In this document: positions 14,008 through 18,614 of the stretch, in pieces | How the letters are laid out: each line of letters opens with the position of its first letter | How positions within the stretch are numbered: the stretch's first letter is position 1 | Source of the DNA: Deltaproteobacteria bacterium | GTDB taxonomy: Bacteria; Desulfobacterota_B; Binatia; UBA9968 | NCBI GenBank assembly: GCA_005879255.1 | Contig: VBKY01000153.1 | Location: forward strand, 1 to 18,614 | DNA: 18,614 bases | Direction of reading: 5' to 3' | Made by a program: the position numbers and the translations under genes | Notes under the pieces: generated by a model | Database searches by the model: none | What the model saw: only the letters and a program-made list of their open reading frames with translations | What the model was told of the DNA's origin: nothing

Positions 14008-14892
14008 TTACTCTCTCAATAGCAATTTTGCTTCGAACCCTAGCACTGCCCGGGCTTTATCTACGGAATATCCGCTGCACCGCCCATCCAAGCCATTGCG
14101 TAGGTCTTTTACCTGGGAAAGATAGCGCCTGACAAGTTCCTGTGTAGGGTCGTCCATGAAGGTATCGGGCGCGCAAATATTGAACGCTCGATGGCCGGGG
14201 AAATTAGCTTCCAGCGCCAAGCGGCAAGCCCGCGCCGCATCGCGCACATCGATATAGCTCCACAACGCGCCGGTGCCGCGGATCAGCGGATTTTGCTTGC
14301 GCTCGAGAAGCTGCGCGCGATGCATGTCGGTGTAGATTCCAGAAAAGCGCAGGCTCGCGATTTGAATACCGCTCTTCTGGCTTAGCGCATCAGACAGCTT
14401 TTCACCGACGAGCTTCGTCAAGCCGTACGGGTCTTGCGGTCGCAATGGATGCCGCTCATCGATGGGAAGATAATCAGGAGTTATTTGAATTGACGGGTAA
14501 TAAAAACCATAAACCGCCAGGCTCGAACCGCAGACGATCTTTTTGACGCCGGCGGCTTGCGCCGCGGCCAAGACATTGTTAGTGATCGCGACGTTGAGAT
14601 TGAACCGTTCGGCGTCGCCGGTGATCTCAGGGAACTGCCAGCGTTGTGTTTCAACATTGAATCCGCTTTCGGTGTAGGGAAAGCGCTGCCGCGCGAGGTG
14701 AACCAAGCCATCCGCGCCCTTGAAATAACTTTGTAGCGCATGCGCTTTGCTTAGATCCACAATGTAGGTCGGACAAAGACATTCGCGCGGCTTGGTCGTA
14801 TCGAGAACCGACACCTGGTGGGTGTAAGCAAAAAGCTCGCGCACGACGAACTCCCCAAGCCGTCCCGACCCTCCTGTCACGACGACCCGCAT
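14008..14892 (-). CDS. NAD(P)-dependent epimerase/dehydratase-like extended SDR
   Basis: This 294-residue Rossmann-fold protein has the nucleotide-binding motif TGGSGRLGEFV (6-16) at its extreme N-terminus. The active-site set is CGSSLAVYGF (121-130, S123/S124) and Y156-GLT-K160, with RFSGIYTD (about 177-184) and SYIDVRDAARA further on. This is the extended (NAD-dependent epimerase/dehydratase) subfamily. In the cassette it could act as a dehydrogenase on a dihydrodiol, ketone or sugar-like intermediate, but that is inferred; most aromatic dihydrodiol dehydrogenases are classical SDRs. Its ATG shares one base with the stop of the binding-protein gene (TGATG), so it is probably translationally coupled. 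The neighbouring cassette has a DapA-type aldolase instead of an SDR. Confidence 0.88.
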   Translation of the reverse strand: MRVVVTGGSGRLGEFVVRELFAYTHQVSVLDTTKPRECLCPTYIVDLSKAHALQSYFKGADGLVHLARQRFPYTESGFNVETQRWQFPEITGDAERFNLNVAITNNVLAAAQAAGVKKIVCGSSLAVYGFYYPSIQITPDYLPIDERHPLRPQDPYGLTKLVGEKLSDALSQKSGIQIASLRFSGIYTDMHRAQLLERKQNPLIRGTGALWSYIDVRDAARACRLALEANFPGHRAFNICAPDTFMDDPTQELVRRYLSQVKDLRNGLDGRCSGYSVDKARAVLGFEAKLLLRE

Positions 14893-15902
14893 CAGCGCCC
14901 CACCGTGCGAAACCAGCCGTTCTGTTCCAGTTCTCTCAACAGGCTGTTGTCGATAAATTCGAGGCTGTTGTCGATAAATTCGCCGGCTTTGGCTTCCCGC
15001 GCTTCTTTTCCGGGAGTGCGTTTGAGAATCTCGTCGACGCCCTCCGCGCGCACGTAAGGAATGCGATCGCCGCTATAGCGCACGCCGTAGGTCTGATGCA
15101 GCTGCGCCAGCGTCTCTGGGTCCGTGACTTTGGTATATTTCGAGAGCACCTTCATGCTGAACTCTTTGTCCGTGCGCAGCCGATGCAATCCCTGGGTAAA
15201 GCCGCGGAGAAAACGCAGCGCGGTTTCCCGGTTCGATTTAATAAAACTCCGCGTGGTGGACAGCGGCGTGTTGGGAAAGATAATGCCCAACTGTCCGACG
15301 TCGACCAGCTCATGCATACCGGCTTTCATCGCGCGAAAATTACTCGGGGGCGACAGCACGACGGCGTCGAGCGCGCCGGAGAGAAGCGCCGCCACGCCCT
15401 CGGGCATGCCGCCGGTCTGAATCACGACGATGTCGCGCCCGCGCTCCATGCCCCATTGTTTTGATGCCGCATCCAACGCCCAATCCGTCGAGCCGCCCAG
15501 GCGCGTCACGCCGACTTTTTTGCCTTTGAGATTTGCCGGTTGTTTGATCTCCGGCCGCGACATGATCGAGAAAACCAAAGCGTTGCCGGTGTTGCCGATC
15601 AAGACCAGATCCGAACCGCGCAACGAAGCGTTGATCACCGGCACCGACGGTCCATAGGCGAACGGCACGTCGCCGCTGAGCATCGATTGAATCAATAACG
15701 AGCCGCCGCCGATGTAGAGCAATTCTGTATCGAGTCCTTCGCGCTTGAAGTAGCCGCCTTCCTGAGCGACCCACAATGTCGACATAGCGCCGCTAACGGC
15801 GCTGTAGGCGATCCGCATGGGCGCAGCATCAACACCGCGCGCCGGCAAAGAAACGGCGACCAGCGCAGTCGAAACAATTCGAGCAAATCTAGCCAATCGC
15901 AC
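14892..15902 (-). CDS. NMT1/THI5-like ABC-type substrate-binding protein (cassette B)
   Basis: A 336-residue exported solute-binding protein. The leader (MRLARFARIVSTALVAVSLP) probably ends near VDAAP. MRIAYSAVSGAMSTLWVAQ, LLYIGGGSLLIQSMLSGDV, NLKGKKVGVTRLGGSTDWAL and QTGGMPEGVAALLSGALDA follow, in close parallel to the protein at 9200-10231. The start is GTG (15900-15902), directly abutting the TGA of the Rieske gene, which implies coupled translation. Near the C-terminus the seven residues EFIDNSL occur twice in a row, encoded by a perfect 21-bp tandem repeat; the paralogue has the segment once (DFVDNSL). The ligand is unknown and no permease or ATPase partner is present. Confidence 0.9.
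   Translation of the reverse strand: MRLARFARIVSTALVAVSLPARGVDAAPMRIAYSAVSGAMSTLWVAQEGGYFKREGLDTELLYIGGGSLLIQSMLSGDVPFAYGPSVPVINASLRGSDLVLIGNTGNALVFSIMSRPEIKQPANLKGKKVGVTRLGGSTDWALDAASKQWGMERGRDIVVIQTGGMPEGVAALLSGALDAVVLSPPSNFRAMKAGMHELVDVGQLGIIFPNTPLSTTRSFIKSNRETALRFLRGFTQGLHRLRTDKEFSMKVLSKYTKVTDPETLAQLHQTYGVRYSGDRIPYVRAEGVDEILKRTPGKEAREAKAGEFIDNSLEFIDNSLLRELEQNGWFRTVGR
14941..14982. repeat. Perfect 21-bp in-frame tandem duplication
   Basis: Bases 14941-14961 and 14962-14982 are identical (each begins AGGCTGTTGTCG and ends AAATTCG). The duplication adds exactly seven codons to the binding-protein gene, so the frame is kept. Confidence 0.95.
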
Positions 15903-17114
15903 TCAGGCTAACCCTTTCGCGCGCACGCCGGTAAAAGAGTCGATGGACACTAGCTCATGCGCTCGATCTGCCGGCAACACTTCCTTGGGCGCGTGGTTTT
16001 CTTGCACCGATCGAATTGCGTTAAGAATAATCTTGCGAATTAAAATCACGCCTTTGTCCGACGTCGCTAGTTGCTCTTTACGCCGGTCGAGCATGGGCTG
16101 AGTGCCCTGGCATGCGATATCTTCCGTCCTGACATTGCCCCTGAACGGGGAATACTTGCGTTGGTCATACGGCTTCTTCCCCGCTTCGGCTTCGATTTTG
16201 CGACTGGGTGATAACTTTTGAAAGAACTCGGGATCACATCCCGTGTAATGATTCACTGTGAACAAGGTGAAGCTGTGATCGTCGTTCGGCGTCACGAACA
16301 TGATATGCGCGTTGTGCGAGCCCGCGCTCAAAGCTTCGCGCGGCTGTCTGAAATGAGTGAACTCGGTATCGCCGATTTGCAGAATGCTTGGCAGAGCAAA
16401 GCTCTTTTCATCGATGTACTCGGTATCTGCGCTCGGCCCGGGCTTGCGGGAGATAACCTTCATGCCGTACGGGGTTTCGACCGCGTCGAAATGGGGGATG
16501 TCCTTATGGTTAAAAAACCAGCTGCGCCAGGTGCCGTCATTCGGATCGGCGCGATGGAGTGTAGAGAAGTGCACCGGATCCGCGCCATTCTCTATGAAGT
16601 TAAACCAGTTGTAATCATAGACACGGGTCGCTTCCAATGATCTTTGTCCGGCGGAATCAGCCAGCGCTTTGTATTTGGGAAGAGGCGGCGAGTTGTCTTG
16701 GTCGGGTCCCAGATAGGCGAAAATCAATCCGCCCTGTTCCTGCACCGGATAAGACAGATGCTTCACCTTTTCTGGAAATTTGCTAGCCTTCGGCTCCGCC
16801 GGCATCGCCAAACACTGTCCACGCACGTTGAACAGCCAGCCATGGTAGGGACAGCGGATGCCACCATCTTCGATGTCGCCGTATTCCAATGACGCGCCAC
16901 GGTGCGGACAGTGCTTGCCGATCAAACCGATCTGCCCAGCTTGATCGCGAAACAGCACTAGCTCTTCGCCCAAAACTTTGAAGGCCAAGGGAATGTCGTG
17001 GAGATCACGGGTCGTCCCGACCACCATCCAGTAGCGGCGAAACCATTCGCCGGCAGGCGTGCCAAAGCCAACGTATGGAATGTCGGCGAGAGTGATTTTC
17101 TTCAAACGTTTCAT
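15903..17114 (-). CDS. Rieske non-haem iron aromatic ring-hydroxylating oxygenase, alpha subunit (cassette B)
   Basis: A 403-residue oxygenase component. After VGFGTPAGEWFRRYWMVVG, the Rieske centre is C69-P-H71 and C88-x2-H91 (CPHRG ... CPYHGW). The catalytic core is NWFNFIENGADPVHFSTLH with D179, H182 and H187 as iron-site residues. It aligns along its whole length with the protein at 11270-12526, sharing blocks such as KVLGEELVLFRDQAGQ, LEYGDIEDGG and LPSI(I/L)Q(V/I)GDTEF, so the two are paralogues. ATG at 17114 is the likely start although no clear Shine-Dalgarno sequence precedes it. It is the first gene of the eight-gene minus-strand run, and its stop abuts the GTG of the binding-protein gene. 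The reductase partner is missing from the window. An aromatic carboxylate substrate is likely but unproven. Confidence 0.94.
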   Translation of the reverse strand: MKRLKKITLADIPYVGFGTPAGEWFRRYWMVVGTTRDLHDIPLAFKVLGEELVLFRDQAGQIGLIGKHCPHRGASLEYGDIEDGGIRCPYHGWLFNVRGQCLAMPAEPKASKFPEKVKHLSYPVQEQGGLIFAYLGPDQDNSPPLPKYKALADSAGQRSLEATRVYDYNWFNFIENGADPVHFSTLHRADPNDGTWRSWFFNHKDIPHFDAVETPYGMKVISRKPGPSADTEYIDEKSFALPSILQIGDTEFTHFRQPREALSAGSHNAHIMFVTPNDDHSFTLFTVNHYTGCDPEFFQKLSPSRKIEAEAGKKPYDQRKYSPFRGNVRTEDIACQGTQPMLDRRKEQLATSDKGVILIRKIILNAIRSVQENHAPKEVLPADRAHELVSIDSFTGVRAKGLA

Positions 17115-17893
17115 TGATAGGATCGGGAATAGCGCGCGTGCGAGATGACTAAAGTCTCTCGTATCGATTAATACGCTGTCAGATGGGTGTCAATCTTCCC
17201 CGATCCATATCAATTATGCGCAGGCGACTCTGCTCCGAACAGTTCTGTCGCTCACTCAGAGATTGGCGTCGCCGCCAACACGAATTCGGCCAAGCGGTAG
17301 CATTGACAATCTGCTGAGTGTCCCATGGGCGAAACCCTGGATAGGATTGTTGGCTTAGCCAAACCTCTTTTGACCCCGTCACGGCTCACAACATGTGCTG
17401 CTTTGAACCGCTCCTCCGGCGCGCCCTTTGATGTTAGCTTGCACGATTTTTGCCTATCGAAACTGCCATGGGAATAGCTGCCACCAGCGCCGAAGCGCTG
17501 ATCGAAATACTTAACTTGTGTGAACAGACACTTACGGCCCTAAAGGCTGACTACGATCAGGCGTTGGTATCTGACCAATCTGACCAAAACTGTCGCCATG
17601 AACCACGGAGCTCCACAAAACTTGTTCGCCACCTATTTCTTATAAGAGGCGGATTGTACCGCACGGATCAGCAACTTTCAGTCCGCTGAACTGGCCGATC
17701 GTTCCCGCAAGTTACCAGCTTTTCCAGCTTCTCCTCCAATGCCAGAGAAAACGCCAAGGCGCACGGTCGCAACGATCGTCGATCTCTGCATATTCTGGCA
17801 ATTTAAATATTGAAACATGCCAAATCCGGCAGAGTTTCACGCCCGCCGAACGTGCGTGAGCGCTCGCTAAAGAGAGCGCGTCGGTCGGTTGCA
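17115..17893. other. 779-bp spacer with no recognised gene
   Basis: This stretch separates the catabolic run from PEP carboxylase. Short open frames exist (plus 17450-17689; minus 17179-17382 and 17712-17897) but lack ribosome sites and recognisable motifs. A TTGACA on the minus strand (17188-17193) faces the Rieske gene at 17114, though no good -10 lies at the right distance; TATTAA occurs after only 14 nt. CGTAT-N6-ATACG (17160-17175) is a small palindrome in the same place and could be an operator. I see no tRNA, IS end or array here. Confidence 0.5.
17860..17879. terminator. Possible hairpin after PEP carboxylase
   Basis: GCGCTC (17860-17865) and GAGCGC (17874-17879) form a 6-bp GC-rich stem with an 8-nt loop, 15 bp beyond the carboxylase stop. 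No T tract follows on the minus strand, so it is at best a weak or factor-assisted terminator. Confidence 0.25.
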
Positions 17894-18614
17894 TCAACCG
17901 CTGTTACGCAGGCCCGCAGCGATGCCGTTCATCGTCAGTAGAATAGTGCGCTTGATGTTGTCGTCGGTATTGCCCGCGCGATAACGCCGCAGAGCTTCGA
18001 CCTGCAGGTGATTGAGCGGGTCGATGTACGCGACGCGGTTGCGAAAGCTGCGGGCGAGAAACGGATTCGATTCGAGCAACTCCCTCTGCTCCGTGATATC
18101 CAGCAGGTGCCCTATGGAAGCATCGATTTCACTGCGAATGCGGTTGAAAATAACTTCGCGGAGTTGGGCATCGGTCACCAGTTCCGCGTAGCGCGACGCG
18201 ATATGCATATCGCTCTTGGCCAGCACCATGTCCATGTTGGACAAAAGCGCGCGAAAGAACGGCCAGTGGCGGTACATCTCGCGCAAAAGTCCCATGCCTG
18301 GCTCGCTGTGGCTCGCCAGGAATTGCTCTACTGCAGCGCCGAAGCCGAACCAGCCGGGCAACATCACGCGAGCGAGGGACCAACTGAAGACCCAGGGAAT
18401 CGCGCGCAGATCTTCGATGCGGTCGGAAGCCGTGCGCGACGCCGGGCGGCTGCCGACGTGCAGATCGGCGATCTCTCTGATCGGCGTGGCGATGCGGAAG
18501 AACTCGACAAAGCCCGGCGTTTGGTAAATCAGCGCACGGTACGCCCGGTAAGCGTGCTCGGAGAGCTCCTCCATCGCGTCGTGGTAAATCTCCTTTACCG
18601 GCGCGGCGCGGTGG
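17894..18614 (-). CDS. ppc: Phosphoenolpyruvate carboxylase, C-terminal part (5' end beyond window)
   Basis: About 239 C-terminal residues of PEP carboxylase are visible; the in-frame sequence continues upstream of the window edge ([18 protein letters not shown]...), so the internal ATG at 18574 is not the start. Diagnostic blocks are [74 protein letters not shown] and the terminal [13 protein letters not shown], where the last glycine is characteristic. The enzyme carboxylates PEP to oxaloacetate with bicarbonate and Mg2+ in the cytoplasm, an anaplerotic role. [10 protein letters not shown] replaces the common LNIGSRPA(S/K)R. It is separated from the catabolic run by 779 bp and is probably transcribed independently; it likely marks the core-genome flank of the accessory region. 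Confidence 0.95.
   Translation of the reverse strand, partial: HRAAPVKEIYHDAMEELSEHAYRAYRALIYQTPGFVEFFRIATPIREIADLHVGSRPASRTASDRIEDLRAIPWVFSWSLARVMLPGWFGFGAAVEQFLASHSEPGMGLLREMYRHWPFFRALLSNMDMVLAKSDMHIASRYAELVTDAQLREVIFNRIRSEIDASIGHLLDITEQRELLESNPFLARSFRNRVAYIDPLNHLQVEALRRYRAGNTDDNIKRTILLTMNGIAAGLRNSG

Noticed and set aside
17450..17689. 79-codon plus-strand open frame with a helical-looking N-terminus
   Set aside because: It starts with TTG, has no ribosome site and no recognisable family, and lies in a spacer; the evidence is too thin to call a gene.

Overview
The window looks like accessory catabolic DNA from an uncultured, moderately GC-rich, soil- or sediment-type bacterium. Arrays of NMT1/THI5-like and TctC-like binding proteins next to UbiD decarboxylases, Rieske oxygenases and a class III extradiol dioxygenase are typical of metagenome-derived Desulfobacterota/Binatota/Tectomicrobia/Rokubacteria-like lineages. 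That placement is inference from gene content; the window holds no rRNA or other phylogenetic marker beyond a partial PEP carboxylase.

Layout. (1) Bases 1-5179, minus strand: an NMT1-like binding protein, a broken 3' remnant of a xanthine-dehydrogenase-type molybdopterin subunit, a split thiamine-diphosphate decarboxylase (two overlapping half-genes), a TctC/Bug-type binding protein, a LigB-type extradiol dioxygenase, and an RraA/HMG-CHA aldolase-type protein cut by the window edge. (2) 5180-5445: a divergent promoter region. (3) 5446-7514, plus strand: a bicupin and a fourth-type NMT1-like binding protein that carries a single-base frameshift. (4) 7515-7762: convergent spacer with a MITE-like palindromic element. 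(5) 7763-17114, minus strand: eight genes in one direction, which read as two parallel cassettes, each Rieske oxygenase ... NMT1-like binding protein ... UbiD decarboxylase. The upstream cassette carries an extended SDR; the downstream one carries a DapA-superfamily aldolase. (6) 17115-17893: a spacer with no gene I recognise. (7) 17894-18614: the C-terminal part of PEP carboxylase, probably the start of core chromosome.

How the genes may work together (inference): the Rieske proteins begin with the GPGTP.GE.FRRYW signature of the phthalate 4,5-dioxygenase/vanillate demethylase-like group. They would hydroxylate an aromatic (carboxylic) substrate; the prFMN-dependent UbiD enzymes would remove a carboxylate; a catechol-like product could be opened by the LigB-type enzyme; and the aldolase with its intact G-x20-R-D-x2-E motif would give pyruvate plus a second acid, as in the protocatechuate 4,5-cleavage route. 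Five periplasmic binding proteins could deliver substrates, but no permease, ATPase, Rieske reductase, LigA subunit or UbiX is present here.

The region also shows much small-scale remodelling: a repeat element that supplies the last ten codons of one Rieske protein, a perfect 21-bp in-frame tandem duplication in a binding protein, two likely single-G losses, and three spacer micro-arrays with unit lengths of 9, 8 and 7 bp.
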